From CAWAMR01 sp963783095 (lineage in GTDB: Bacteria; Planctomycetota; Planctomycetia; Gemmatales; Gemmataceae): DNA of 64,000 bases. The notes under the pieces were generated by a model. That model was not told the origin of the DNA. It did not search any database and was given only the letters and a program-made list of their open reading frames with translations. This document shows positions 7,825 through 18,125 of the stretch, in pieces. The stretch lies in contig CAWAMR010000020.1 in NCBI GenBank assembly GCA_963783095.1, positions 1 to 64,000 on the forward strand, given 5' to 3'. The number at the start of each line of letters is the position of its first letter. The stretch's first letter is position 1. The translations under genes and the position numbers were made by a program.

Positions 7825-9477
7825 CTATGCCAACTTCAACAACTTCCTCGTCAGCCATTCCAAAGACAACAACCCAATACAAACCAGCATCAACCAGCTT
7901 ATCGGGTTCTCCTTGCCGTCGTACCAACTGGTCAGCCAGCTTGGCAGAATCGGGCCTTTGTCCCAGAGGTCTTCCGTGGCTCCCTTGTTGCTTTGGGGGT
8001 CTTCCTTAGCTTCCATGCACTCGGGAATGGCGTTGATCGCTTCCTTTCGATCGAACGAATAGGCCAGTCTGCTTCCTTCTTTGCCGCTGTAGGCGTTCTC
8101 GCGCAAAACTTTAAGCACGGCCGGCTTGCTCGTGAGGCGATTCTCGATTTCCGAAACTTCATCGGCCATTTTCGCCATAGCGACCACGTCCGGCTTCAGA
8201 TTGTCCAGTTCCGGATTGGTGCTCCGAATGATGAACTTCGAGCGCAGCAACTCGCTGCTGCTGGGTACCGGAACTTCAACAATCCACTGGCCCGGCGGGA
8301 ATTTCTCCGGGGTCGCCAGAAGCTGGGCCTGGAACCAGCCCTTGCCCATGCCGTCGCCCTTGGCCGGGGACATCCGGAAATGCTGTCCCTTCACCAGGCT
8401 CAAGTGATACTTGTCTTTCGCTTTCTGGTACGCATCCGGGTCGAGGTGATCTTCCTTGCCGGGACCAGCGCTCTTCAATTTGGCGACGTCGGCAACTTCC
8501 TTGGGATACGAATCCAGTTCCAGCGGGCGAATCTTGATCGGCGGATCCGAGTTCTCCGGGATCGGCATGAGGGACGGGTCCAACAACTCGGCCCGCGGTC
8601 GAATGTAGCTGCCGGAGGCCACGATTTGCGACATCAGGAGCCGGCCGCGACGGTTTTGCTTCTTTCGGCTGCCCGCAGTGAGATGCCGGGTCAATTTCGT
8701 CCAGAAGCGCTCGAAAAATTCCGGCCCTTCGGGATCGAGTTTGCGAAGCCGCCACATTTCACTCGAACCGAGAAAGGCCGACATACCCTGGCCGAACTTG
8801 TAGGTGACCAGGAAGGGAGGATCTTTCTTGTCGAAGGTGGTGTCGCGCGCCTGCACGCCATCGTCGTAACGGGCAATGATGTTGGCCCCTACTTTTACAT
8901 CTTTCACCGGGTAATAGCTGTAGAAGCCGCGCACCACGCGCGCATCCTCCGATGGATCTTCCCGCCCGTAGAAAAAGCGGTTCCAGCCGGCGAGCGGTCC
9001 TTCGCGCCTGTCGTCCAGTTTCAGGAAATCGGTATCCACGCCCACGCCGGGGAATGTTAGCCGATGAGGTTCGAGGAAATTGCGCGTCCCCGACTTCAGA
9101 TCGTTGTCGCCCGGTACTACCGGAAGAATATCCAGCAAAGGCTGGTATTTCGTCTGGGAATCGTTGTAGGTCAACTTCTTGGAATGGAGCGGGCCGCAAA
9201 CCAGCAGAAAACCGCCGGCTTGCAGATCGACCCAGGTTCGGATCACGTTGATTTGTTCCTCCGTGAACAACGACCAGTCGGGGTCGAAGGCGATGATGAT
9301 GTCGTAGTTCGCCAGGTTATACCAGCGGTCTTCCGGCTTTTCGTTCACGTCATCCTCAACGCGAATCCGGTCGGGGAATCGGCTGAGCATTCGCTTGGGA
9401 TCCTCGAGCAGGCTGGCGCTGCCGGCCCGCCCTGCTTCGTTCTGAAGATACAGGCTCAAATCGGCGTGATCGCACAT
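7825..9477 (-). CDS. VWA/glutamine-amidotransferase-like membrane protein, C-terminal fragment (part 3 of 3)
   Basis: A 550-residue frame. Residues 1-230 resemble the class I glutamine-amidotransferase-like fold found in planctomycete and Bacteroidetes BatA-type proteins (YDIIIAFDPDWSLFTEEQI..., then GGFLLVCGP, then FGQGMSAFLGS). I see no catalytic Cys-His-Glu set, so it is probably a non-enzymatic relative. The C-terminus has one membrane helix (SWLMLVCIGLLSLEWLTRKLLKL). It continues part 2 after a frameshift near 9478. The complete gene (11079-7825) would encode about 1,085 residues. Confidence 0.75.
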   Translation of the reverse strand: MCDHADLSLYLQNEAGRAGSASLLEDPKRMLSRFPDRIRVEDDVNEKPEDRWYNLANYDIIIAFDPDWSLFTEEQINVIRTWVDLQAGGFLLVCGPLHSKKLTYNDSQTKYQPLLDILPVVPGDNDLKSGTRNFLEPHRLTFPGVGVDTDFLKLDDRREGPLAGWNRFFYGREDPSEDARVVRGFYSYYPVKDVKVGANIIARYDDGVQARDTTFDKKDPPFLVTYKFGQGMSAFLGSSEMWRLRKLDPEGPEFFERFWTKLTRHLTAGSRKKQNRRGRLLMSQIVASGSYIRPRAELLDPSLMPIPENSDPPIKIRPLELDSYPKEVADVAKLKSAGPGKEDHLDPDAYQKAKDKYHLSLVKGQHFRMSPAKGDGMGKGWFQAQLLATPEKFPPGQWIVEVPVPSSSELLRSKFIIRSTNPELDNLKPDVVAMAKMADEVSEIENRLTSKPAVLKVLRENAYSGKEGSRLAYSFDRKEAINAIPECMEAKEDPQSNKGATEDLWDKGPILPSWLTSWYDGKENPISWLMLVCIGLLSLEWLTRKLLKLA

Positions 9478-9829
9478 TCAATTGATTGAACAGGAACTGG
9501 AAATCCCTGCTTCCCGCCGATGCGATGATCAAGGTTCGAAGCGGTTTCTTTTCGATCTTGAAAAGCGCCTTTTCGCTCGATGCCTGAATCTTATCGACCT
9601 TGCCGGCCGACTTTTTCTCGTCGATCGTGGCCCGAGCGAACGCACTCCACTTGCCCTCGACCAGTTCTTTCCGCTTGCTGATATCGGACTTCATATTGTC
9701 ATCGACCTTGGCGGGATCAATGATCAATTCGAGTTGCCCGTGCGGAGGCTCATCGTTATTGAAGCTCACCAGACCTTCAAAGTCCTGGGTGACTCCTTCC
9801 TCCGTTTCGTGCTTGAGGGTGAGAGTCAC
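9356..9829 (-). CDS. VWA/glutamine-amidotransferase-like membrane protein, middle fragment (part 2 of 3)
   Basis: Only residues 1 to about 117 of this frame are genuine (9829 to about 9478); beyond that the correct frame is part 3. It begins VTLTLKHETEEGVTQDFEG, continuing the beta-sandwich that starts at the end of part 1, and ends LIIASAGSRDFQFLFNQL, the first strand and helix of the amidotransferase-like domain. Both junctions need only one base, which argues for consensus errors rather than separate genes. Confidence 0.65.
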   Translation of the reverse strand: MTLTLKHETEEGVTQDFEGLVSFNNDEPPHGQLELIIDPAKVDDNMKSDISKRKELVEGKWSAFARATIDEKKSAGKVDKIQASSEKALFKIEKKPLRTLIIASAGSRDFQFLFNQLNVRSRRFEPVSSERSRAGRQRQPARGSQANAQPIPRPDSR

Positions 9830-11079
9830 GGCGCTGTTTTGCCTGCAAAACCATCACCATCGACTTCGACGATCACCTTGAAAGGCTCATCGGGGGGTGT
9901 CTGATCGGGTACTTGAAGGTCGGTGATCCGCATCGATCGGGTTATCTTTTCCGCGCCCAGATAAACGGTGAAGACCGGAATCTTTTCGCTCTTGGCCCGG
10001 CTCCGGACATTGGCGATCGTGCTTTCGGAGCCAAGGTTACTTCGGCCGTCGCTGAAAACAATGATGGCTTCAACCATGTTGCCCGATTCGCGTTCGATCG
10101 TTTTGAGGAGCGAATCCGGCACATTGGTGCCGCCGGCGATGGCCGCAGCGACATCGATCCTCGGCTTGAGCTTTTCGCGATTCGACTTCAGCATGGCGGC
10201 ATCTTCCGGACTGAGGCGGTCGGCTTCCGGAACTTTTTCGCCATCCGGAATAGTGAGACTGACATCCTGGGCGAGCCATTCGCTGGCCCAGGCAGAATAA
10301 CCGGGGCCGTCTTTTTCCGCGGCATCTTTGCCGAAAGCAGCAGTCTTCTTGAGCTTGGCTTTTCCGTCCGCGCTCAGGCCGCGCCACAGCCAGGGCTTGA
10401 AATCGTAGGTCGCGAACGCATACCAATCGTTCTTGTTCCAGGTATCGAGATAATCTTCCTTCCGGGACGAGATGTTGCTTTCGGAGGTCGCATTCAGCAT
10501 CGGCCTATAGCCGACCACGTCCTTGCCTTCCTCGTCCCGGATCGTCACCTTGCGAAATCCTTGCGCATCTTCATCGAGCCTGGAGCCGAAGCGGTAGACA
10601 AAGACGGGATTCTTTTCCAATAGCCCTTTAAGGAACGTATTCTGTTCGTCGGAAAGGTAGTCGGTAATGACGCGGAGCCGGGGCGGAGTTTTGCTGCCGT
10701 CGGTAGAGGGATCGGCGTTTGGCAACGTCATGGATGGCGATACATCGAGCAAGACAACCACCGACGAGCGTTTGACTTCCGTCTTCCAGCGCACCTTCGC
10801 GGGCAGCAGGAAGATCAATCCAATCAAAAGGTAAACGCCAATGCGCATGAGTGCGAGCGGTGCGGCCCAATACCAGCGAATCCGGCGATGATCCTTGATG
10901 TACATCCAGATGATGAAGGCGATTCCGACAAAAAGAAGCACGCCCAGCGGCAAAAACCACCAGTCCGGATCGGCAGTGATCCCGGCAATCCGCAATGGCT
11001 CGCTGCGCCGGCGCAACACCACTTCTTCGGGTTGGTGAATATCGCAAAGCCATTCCAGGGTCCGTTCAATAACTCGCAT
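9826..11079 (-). CDS. VWA/glutamine-amidotransferase-like membrane protein, N-terminal fragment (part 1 of 3)
   Basis: Start ATG at 11079 (MRVIERTLEW), chosen because an upstream TTG start (11106) would read into the flanking repeat. Two membrane helices (about 40-60 and 75-95) precede a von Willebrand A domain: SSVVVLLDVSPSM is a MIDAS-type DxSxS motif, with a large insert, and AIIVFSDGRSNLGS marks the later VWA strand and loop. A beta-sandwich begins at the end. The gene is downstream of the BatA-like gene and separated from it by an 86-nt gap that is mostly a perfect hairpin. Likely a periplasm-facing metal-dependent adhesion module working with MoxR. Confidence 0.8.
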   Translation of the reverse strand: MRVIERTLEWLCDIHQPEEVVLRRRSEPLRIAGITADPDWWFLPLGVLLFVGIAFIIWMYIKDHRRIRWYWAAPLALMRIGVYLLIGLIFLLPAKVRWKTEVKRSSVVVLLDVSPSMTLPNADPSTDGSKTPPRLRVITDYLSDEQNTFLKGLLEKNPVFVYRFGSRLDEDAQGFRKVTIRDEEGKDVVGYRPMLNATSESNISSRKEDYLDTWNKNDWYAFATYDFKPWLWRGLSADGKAKLKKTAAFGKDAAEKDGPGYSAWASEWLAQDVSLTIPDGEKVPEADRLSPEDAAMLKSNREKLKPRIDVAAAIAGGTNVPDSLLKTIERESGNMVEAIIVFSDGRSNLGSESTIANVRSRAKSEKIPVFTVYLGAEKITRSMRITDLQVPDQTPPDEPFKVIVEVDGDGFAGKTAP

Positions 11080-11098
11080 ACTCGATCGCACCTCATTG

Positions 11099-11164
11099 AG
11101 TTCCAAGTTCCAGGTTCCAATTTAACCCTTCGGGTTTTCAACTTGGAACCTGGAACTTGGAACT
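11099..11164. repeat. Perfect 22-bp inverted repeat of GTTCCAAG units
   Basis: Arms 11099-11120 (AGTTCCAAGTTCCAGGTTCC...) and 11143-11164 are exactly complementary; the 22-nt spacer itself holds a small AACCC/GGGTT stem. It occupies almost the whole gap between the stop at 11166 and the start at 11079. The same unit recurs upstream of queE (40506-40608). Confidence 0.9.
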
Positions 11165-11165
11165 A

Positions 11166-13208
11166 CTAATTCACCACAACACCTCGACCCGTCAAAACCG
11201 GCACGGCCCCCTGAGCTTCTTCCGCGGGTCGGGAGTGGAAACTCAATCGCACCGCCATCGCTTGTTCCGCGATAAGGACGAGCAACATCAGTAAGTACAA
11301 CCAGGGCTTTTCCGAAAAATCACTGCGACGATTGTTGAGAGCAACCCCCAGGTCGGCACTCGAGTTCGTGTAGACTTCGTTGACGGACGCCGTCGACTTC
11401 AAGTCGCTGGTAATCGCCCGGCTCAGATTACTTTCGGTACTCGTATCGAAGTTGTAAGCCAGCGCGCGGAAGTCGGAAATCTTATCGATCTGCCCGCTGG
11501 GATTGGGACGTTGCTCGATGAACTCGAACAAATAGACACCGGGCTCACTGCCTTCGGTGAAAACCATGCTCAGGGCTTTGGGTTTGGCGGCACCGGTTTC
11601 GGTGATCGTATTCAATACCTGTGACTCCCGAGATTCCGGAATCGTTTCAACATCGCCCCCCGGCCGATTTTCATTACCGGCACCGGCCTTTTCCCGCACA
11701 AACCATTTGTTCGCCGAAGGCGCGTACAGAACCGGGTCAACCGTGAACTCGTAGGGCGTCTCGAGACTCAGGTTCAGGTCGGTGCCCGAACTGCCGAGAA
11801 AGGCTTGGACGCTGTCGCGCATGAAAGGCGGGAAGTACCCGGTGTCGCTGGGGTTCCAGGAAGTGCCGGCGGACCCAAGCCAGGCCAGCACCCGGCCTTT
11901 GCCGAAGGACTTGGAAATATAGATCGGGTCGCCGTATTGCATCAGATCGAAGAGCACCTTGAAATCCCGGTAAAGTTCCGTCATCTCCGGATCTTGCCAC
12001 ATGGTTTTCAGGCTGGGCTTTTCCGCGTCGGTGGTGTGCGGATCGAGGAGCATTCGAAGATATTCGGCGATTACCGGCATCTTGGTCTTGGGCTCATGGA
12101 TGGCGTCTTCTATGTCTTTCTTCAGTCCCTTCAGTTCATCGGCATACTTCGCAAAATTCTCGTTGCCGATCGGGAGCTTCTTCAAAAGCTCAAGAGTTTT
12201 ATTAAACAGATCCCGATCGGCTTTCTGACTCTCCGGCGAGGAATCCTTGAGCGAGCCGCCGTAGTAGGGCAGATTCATCAAAGTATCGACGGCCCCCTCC
12301 TGACCATCGTTGATAAGCGCGCGACGATTGACAATGAAGTATTGCGGGAAGGCGATGACTCGCGTCAATCGACCGAAGTCATCGTCGAACCCGTCGCGCG
12401 CCAGCCGAGTCTCGTCGAAGAGTTTGGCCAGAGCAGGGTGTGTGCGGTTGCCTTTTCGGATGAGCAGTTGCTCGGTAAAAGTCAATCGCGTGGACACGGT
12501 CAGATCATTCAACTCTTTCTCCGAAAGTCCGGAGTTTTTCGGCTTGGGTTCCAGAGGAACCGGAAACAAGCCGGTGAAGGTCTTGGCGTTCTGAACCACC
12601 TTTTCTTGGTAGCTTTGCACTTCCTCCGTGCTGAGAGTGGTCGCAAGGGCCTTGGCCAGATCATCCTCGGAACGAAACTCTTTGTCCTTCAAGAAGATCA
12701 GCAGCTTGTCCAGCACGGGTTCCGGTACGCCGGCCTTCGACATGGCGGTTAGCGCTTGAGTCGTGATTTTGAAGATCGGTACCGATCGATACAGAACATC
12801 GTTGTAGAACTTGACATCGTTTTCGGTGATCGCAGGCCCCATGAAGAAGGCCAGGCCGCCGCCATTGGCCACGTACTCTTCCAGGTTCTTGCGTGCCGCC
12901 TCCTCCAGCTTCGGGATGTTGCACATCATCACGGAAGAGAACGGTTGGAGGTTCATCTTGTCCAGTTGCGCAGCAGTGGCAAACTTAACCTCGAAGCCCT
13001 TGAGAGTGTCGCTGAAAATCTTGTAGATGTAGAAAGACTCGCTGCCTTTTTTGCCGTGTTCCGCTGCAGCATTATCGACAAGGAGAATCGGGATTCTACT
13101 GCGCACATCGACAACCGTGTAACGCTGGTCATCGATAGAAAGTCCCGGCTGGGATTCTTCGCTCTTCTGGATCTGGGCGCGACGACGTTGAAACGCTTGA
13201 GTTGCCAA
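11166..13208 (-). CDS. BatA-like VWA membrane protein, C-terminal fragment (part 2 of 2)
   Basis: A 680-residue frame. After the frameshift near 13185 the sequence reads RAQIQKSEESQPGLSIDDQRYTVVDVRSRIPILLVDN, the continuation expected after ...DWQLKRFNVV in part 1. The region after that is an amidotransferase-like domain (LEEYVANGGGLAFFMGP). The last 50 residues hold a membrane helix (PWLYLLMLLVLIAEQAMAVRLSF), a common C-terminus of planctomycete BatA-domain proteins. The apparent start at 13208 is an artefact of the shift. The whole gene is about 1,025 residues (14239 to 11166). Confidence 0.8.
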   Translation of the reverse strand: MATQAFQRRRAQIQKSEESQPGLSIDDQRYTVVDVRSRIPILLVDNAAAEHGKKGSESFYIYKIFSDTLKGFEVKFATAAQLDKMNLQPFSSVMMCNIPKLEEAARKNLEEYVANGGGLAFFMGPAITENDVKFYNDVLYRSVPIFKITTQALTAMSKAGVPEPVLDKLLIFLKDKEFRSEDDLAKALATTLSTEEVQSYQEKVVQNAKTFTGLFPVPLEPKPKNSGLSEKELNDLTVSTRLTFTEQLLIRKGNRTHPALAKLFDETRLARDGFDDDFGRLTRVIAFPQYFIVNRRALINDGQEGAVDTLMNLPYYGGSLKDSSPESQKADRDLFNKTLELLKKLPIGNENFAKYADELKGLKKDIEDAIHEPKTKMPVIAEYLRMLLDPHTTDAEKPSLKTMWQDPEMTELYRDFKVLFDLMQYGDPIYISKSFGKGRVLAWLGSAGTSWNPSDTGYFPPFMRDSVQAFLGSSGTDLNLSLETPYEFTVDPVLYAPSANKWFVREKAGAGNENRPGGDVETIPESRESQVLNTITETGAAKPKALSMVFTEGSEPGVYLFEFIEQRPNPSGQIDKISDFRALAYNFDTSTESNLSRAITSDLKSTASVNEVYTNSSADLGVALNNRRSDFSEKPWLYLLMLLVLIAEQAMAVRLSFHSRPAEEAQGAVPVLTGRGVVVN

Positions 13209-14239
13209 TCCTTGGATTCTTGAACGTCCTTCGGGACATCTTTCTTGTCCGGCAGGGTCAGCGTGATGGGAAATCGGACCGTGATCGTCTGATTGGGAGC
13301 AATGCGCGGGATGTTCTGGGCGGCATCGAGTTTCTCCTTGCCGTTGACCCGAATCTTGATGAATGCCGATTTTTCGCTGGTGGAGTAATTCGCCACCGAC
13401 AGGCTGAAATCGGTCTGCACTCCATCGACGGCGATGCGGGTGGAGGGCCGGAAATCGGTAATGGCGAGGTTGTCGCTATACAGCGGCGGCTTCTGCGTTT
13501 CGGTTTTGCTGCGCTCCGGGCCTGCCACGTCAAACAGGATGACTTTGACTTGCGCTTCATTGAAATCGGCAAATTTCCTCTGTAGCCTGGATTCCTGAGT
13601 CGAGGTCCAGTCGCTGTTGCGAAAATCGCTGATGACGTAGAGATTCTTCCGCCCTTGTTTCTCCTCGGCGAAAGCGACATCCGCTTTATCCAGGGCTTTC
13701 ATGAGATCGGCGTGGCTTGTCGCCGGCTTGAGCGACTTCAGATACCCGGTGAGAGTGCCGTCCTTCAACTGTCCGATATTGCCCTTGGGATCGTCGAGAT
13801 CCGAGAGCCGAATGATTTCCATGTACTGGGGAGTGGATTGCGTACTCAGTTCCTTGGCAATCTTGGCGATGGCGTTTTTGGCCTGTTCCAGGGCCTCGGT
13901 CGTCTTGTTATCCGCACCCTTGGAGGTGTCGCCCATGCTGGGCGTATCGTCGAGGATGATGATGTGCCTGGTGTATTTTTCCTCATTGGCCTTGGCCGAT
14001 GTAAAGCCGAGAAACCGTGCCAACAACAGCGCGATGAGCAAAACGATCAGGATGCGCAAGAGCAGCAGGATCATCTGCTCGATGATGAGCTTGCGCCGGC
14101 TGCGCTTCTGCGACTTGAGGAGGAACTCCATCGCCGCCCAGCGGATGCGCTTGTACCGGATCCGATTGATCAGGTGAATAATAATCGGCGAAGAAATCAA
14201 GGCTCCGCCGAGGAACATCGTAAACGGGTTGACAAACAT
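12953..14239 (-). CDS. batA: BatA-like VWA membrane protein, N-terminal fragment (part 1 of 2)
   Basis: Residues 1-90 are the BatA N-terminal domain: a helix MFLGGALISSPIIIHLINRIRYKRIRWAAMEFLLKS followed by a second membrane helix (LLLLRILIVLLIALLLARFL). A VWA domain follows, with HIIILDDTPSM as the MIDAS-type motif and YVISDFRNSDW later. Genuine sequence ends near 13185. In Bacteroidetes and planctomycetes such proteins work with MoxR ATPases in the inner membrane, possibly as chaperone or stress systems; the target here is unknown. The start ATG at 14239 is well placed before the helix. Confidence 0.85.
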   Translation of the reverse strand: MFVNPFTMFLGGALISSPIIIHLINRIRYKRIRWAAMEFLLKSQKRSRRKLIIEQMILLLLRILIVLLIALLLARFLGFTSAKANEEKYTRHIIILDDTPSMGDTSKGADNKTTEALEQAKNAIAKIAKELSTQSTPQYMEIIRLSDLDDPKGNIGQLKDGTLTGYLKSLKPATSHADLMKALDKADVAFAEEKQGRKNLYVISDFRNSDWTSTQESRLQRKFADFNEAQVKVILFDVAGPERSKTETQKPPLYSDNLAITDFRPSTRIAVDGVQTDFSLSVANYSTSEKSAFIKIRVNGKEKLDAAQNIPRIAPNQTITVRFPITLTLPDKKDVPKDVQESKDWQLKRFNVVAPRSRRAKNPSRDFLSMTSVTRLSMCAVESRFSLSIMLQRNTAKKAASLSTSTRFSATLSRASRLSLPLLRNWTR

Positions 14240-14262
14240 GGAGTCGTCCCAGGGTCGGAAAT

Positions 14263-14377
14263 AGTGTTCGGTGTTCAGTGTTCAATGTTCAGTAAATGCA
14301 AACACCCAAAAGTGACTGCTACTAACTCACCACGGCATCGGTCTTAACTGAACACTGAAAACTGAACACTGAACACT
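14263..14377. repeat. STRR-like hairpin of GTTCAGT units
   Basis: Arms 14263-14295 and 14344-14377 are long imperfect inverted repeats built from GTTCAGT/GTTCGGT/GTTCAAT units, with a 48-nt loop. They fill the gap between the DUF58 stop (14385) and the BatA-like start (14239). The same unit is used at 2004-2067 near the end of the operon. Confidence 0.88.
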
Positions 14378-14384
14378 TGGCTTT

Positions 14385-15332
14385 TCAGGCTCGTGCCCTG
14401 GCTTTCGCGGGGCCGCGCAGGGCCATACGTTGATGCAAGAACTTCGACAACACGGCGTCGAGATAATCGCTGGTCCTCACCAGCGTGTAGTCGATGCCCA
14501 GCTTGCTGCAGCCGCGGCGAACTTCGACCAGATACTCTTCGAGTGCTTCGAGGTAGCCGTCGCGCAGCGAACGCGGATCGCAGAGCAAGTGCGGCAGTTC
14601 TTCCAGCCCTCGAAGCGCGTCGTCCCGGAGAACGGGAAGGTCGATTTCATCGTCGTCGAGAATGTGAAAGACCATCACGTCGTGGCGGCGATGCCGCAGC
14701 ATTTCCAGGCCCCTGAACAGCGGCTCGCGATCGACGAGCAAGTCGGAGAAGATGACGACCATGCCGCGGCTGCGGCGTGGCCTCGGCCACGCGCCGGAGG
14801 ATCTTGGCGATGTCGGTCTTCTCCTTGGGCTTGCTGACGTGCATCGCCTTGACGATGGCGTCGAGATGGTTCTGGCTGACGCGCGGCGGCAACGATCTGC
14901 CGCACGTTGGTGTCGAAGGCGATCAGGCCCGCCGCGAATCCTGCTGCCGCATCAGCAGGTAGGCCAGACAGGCGGCCGCGGTGCAGGCGTACTCGTATTT
15001 GTTCAGCGGCGCCGCGGCCGTAGTGCATCGACTCGCTGACATCGACGACCAGTTGGCGCGGCAGGTTGGTTTCGGCCTCGTATTGTTTGATGAAGAACTT
15101 GTCGGTCTTCGACCAGGCTTTCCAGTCGAGATGGCGGATGTCGTCGCCGGGAACGTATTCGCGGTGCTGCACGAATTCGACTGAATGGCCGAAGAACGGG
15201 CTGCGGTGCATGACCGGAGATGAACCCTTCGACGACCTGCTGCGCCCGCAGGTCGAGGCGCGAGATGCGGGCGATGGTGTTGGGATGGAGAAATCGCTTG
15301 GGGTCGTCTTTATCGATCGCTTTGGCAGCCAC
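14385..15332 (-). CDS. DUF58 domain protein, heavily frameshifted
   Basis: Three overlapping frames join into one DUF58 protein of about 310 residues. 15332 to about 15200 gives IARISRLDLRAQQVVEGFISG. The second frame (from 15211) gives HRSPFFGHSVEFVQHREYVPGDDIRHLDWKAWSKTDKFFIKQYEAETN, the diagnostic DUF58 motif. Later pieces read GLIAFDTNVRQIV, then NHLDAIVKAMHVSKPKEKTDIAKILRRVAEA, then MVVIFSDLLVDREPLFRGLEMLRHRRHDVMVFHIL. At least five one-base shifts are needed (near 15205, 15005, 14945, 14890, 14770). DUF58 proteins pair with MoxR and BatA in bacterial operons; this one lies between them. Confidence 0.8.
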
Positions 15333-15385
15333 GATACGGTTCTTTCGTTTGGGGTTTCCCGGTGGTGGTGCGCTTAGCCGGTGGT

Positions 15386-15427
15386 GTTTTCCCCCTCTCC
15401 CCCCGAAGCCAGGGGGAAGCGGAAAAC
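15386..15427. repeat. Imperfect GC-rich hairpin between moxR and DUF58
   Basis: GTTTTCCCCCT (15386-15396) can pair with most of AGGGGGAAGCGGAAAAC (15411-15427). It lies in the 119-nt gap between the MoxR stop (15452) and the DUF58 start (15332). It is weaker than the other operon hairpins and could be an ordinary mRNA structure. Confidence 0.5.
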
Positions 15428-15451
15428 GGATGCTATCGCTTCACCGTTACA

Positions 15452-16515
<1,064 letters not shown>

Positions 16516-16681
16516 GCGTTCTCTCGATGCGTGTCTTGAATGGTGCAAATGGTTATAAGTTTGCCGATTCAGACGGCATTGCTACTCAGTCAATCAGAAA
16601 GCCCGCTCACGATAGCGATCGGGCGGGACTTCCTGAAGACTTAAGCGGACAGCAAAGCTTACGCAAGCGCAAAGTTTACCA

Positions 16682-17791
16682 TTATTTCTGGTAGATCGGA
16701 AGCGTGCCATTCTCCAAGCTGCAGAATCGTTAAATTGATCGAGGTACGTGTAAAACGGTGCCAATGCCGCCGGAGTTCCAGCTGCCTTCCTTGCTCTGTT
16801 TGTTCTTGAGATACTCGTACATGGTATTGCGGAAGTCGGACCAGCGGATCGGCTCCTTGTCGTCCGGGGAAAAGCTTGTTGTAGCCGTCGTCGCCCAGGA
16901 CGTAGACGCACTGCGAGAAGTAGTAGTTCTGATACTCGTCGTGATTGAGCCGGCCCTTGCCGAAGGGGATGTTGTCTTTGCAGTATTTGATCCATTTCTT
17001 GGCGTCTTCCGAGTTGTAATCGCCGGCGCTGAAGGCGCAAGCCACCGCCGCCGCGGTCAAAGGCGGGCGTTCGCCGCCCGTCAGCGGGACTGCCGTGCGC
17101 CAGGCTGTAAATGATACCCGCCGCGCGGCGTCGTGCAATCGTGCAGATACTTGACCGCCTTGTCGATGGTCGCCTTGGGAACGTGGATTCCGGCATTTCG
17201 CGCAGCTCGCAGGGCCTGCAACTGCGTGATCGTCACCGAGCCTTCATCGAAGCCACCGCCGTCGGCAGCTGAGACGTAACCCCAACCCCCACGATCGGTC
17301 TGGGCTTTACCGCATAAACAGAACGGCCTTGCTGAGGAGCTTTTCCAGATCCTTGCGTTTCTTGTCGTCGTCTTCTTCGCCGTAGACACAGGCAAGAAAC
17401 AGCGTTCCGAAGCCCTGGCCATACATGTACCGGCTCGCTTCGGTCGGGTTGTTCGGATTGCCGAGCAGCCCGTTGGACTGGGATCGCTTCAGATACCATG
17501 TCACGCCCTTGCGGATATTTTCGCTGTATCTGCCTTCCTTCATGGTGCTGCCTTCCATCAGGAAGCACATGCCCGCCATGCCGGTCATGGTGGTCGGATA
17601 ATTCCGCCGTTGGCTTCCCACCAACCCTCATCATTTCGTTTGATTTGCTGTTTTGCGAGCCAATCAAGTCCCGCTCTGACGTTCTGCTCAACATCAACTT
17701 TATCCTTGTTGGCGGCGCGGACATGATCTGTCTCACCAAGAAGGAAAGCAGTTGCGAACGCGCCAACGAGGGCGAACCGGAAGTAGGTCAT
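16682..17791 (-). CDS. Prenyltransferase/squalene-cyclase-repeat secreted protein, heavily frameshifted
   Basis: The start MTYFRFALVGAFATAFLLGETDHVRAA (17791) is a signal peptide. Joined pieces read DWLAKQQIKRNDEGWWEANGG, then NYPTTMTGMAGMCFLMEGSTMKEG, then EASRYMYGQGFGTLFLACVYGEE, then DRGGWGYVSAADGGGFDEGSVTITQLQALRAARNAGIHV, then AAAVACAFSAGDYNSEDAKKWIKYC. These are alpha/alpha-toroid repeats of the prenyltransferase/terpene-cyclase superfamily. With shifts corrected the protein ends LENGTLPIYQK (stop at 16682). At least five one-base shifts are needed. Such secreted repeat proteins are common beside planctomycete MoxR operons; no catalytic DxDD motif is visible, so the function is unknown. 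Confidence 0.75.
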
Positions 17792-18125
17792 GAGATCGGT
17801 ACTCCAGGAGAGGACCAAAAGAGGGCATCCGAAGAGTAGACGAATCGCGTTACAAATCCTCACCGGTCATTTGACCTATTTTCACATTGCGGCAATTCAA
17901 GGAGTTCAGAATTTATTTCTGGTAAAAGGCTGCTGTTTTAGTGTAGTCTTCAAGCTCGGCGTGAGGACTGCACGAAAGATAGCCCAACTGGGACCGACCT
18001 TTGGTGTGCGGCGGCTTGACGTCTGATAAGATGATAGTTTCGATTGCTGAGATCACCCGTAGGTTAATCTTCCGTGTGTTGGCGGGAGATTTCTGTTGCT
18101 TGATCCAATTCCCGGAGGGTTCACC
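17792..18125. other. Divergent intergenic region without a recognised gene
   Basis: These 334 nt separate the minus-strand prenyltransferase-repeat gene from the plus-strand gene at 18126. They must hold at least two promoters, but I see no confident -35/-10 pair and no long inverted repeat, unlike most gaps in the window. A GGAGGG Shine-Dalgarno-like sequence lies just before 18126. Confidence 0.5.
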
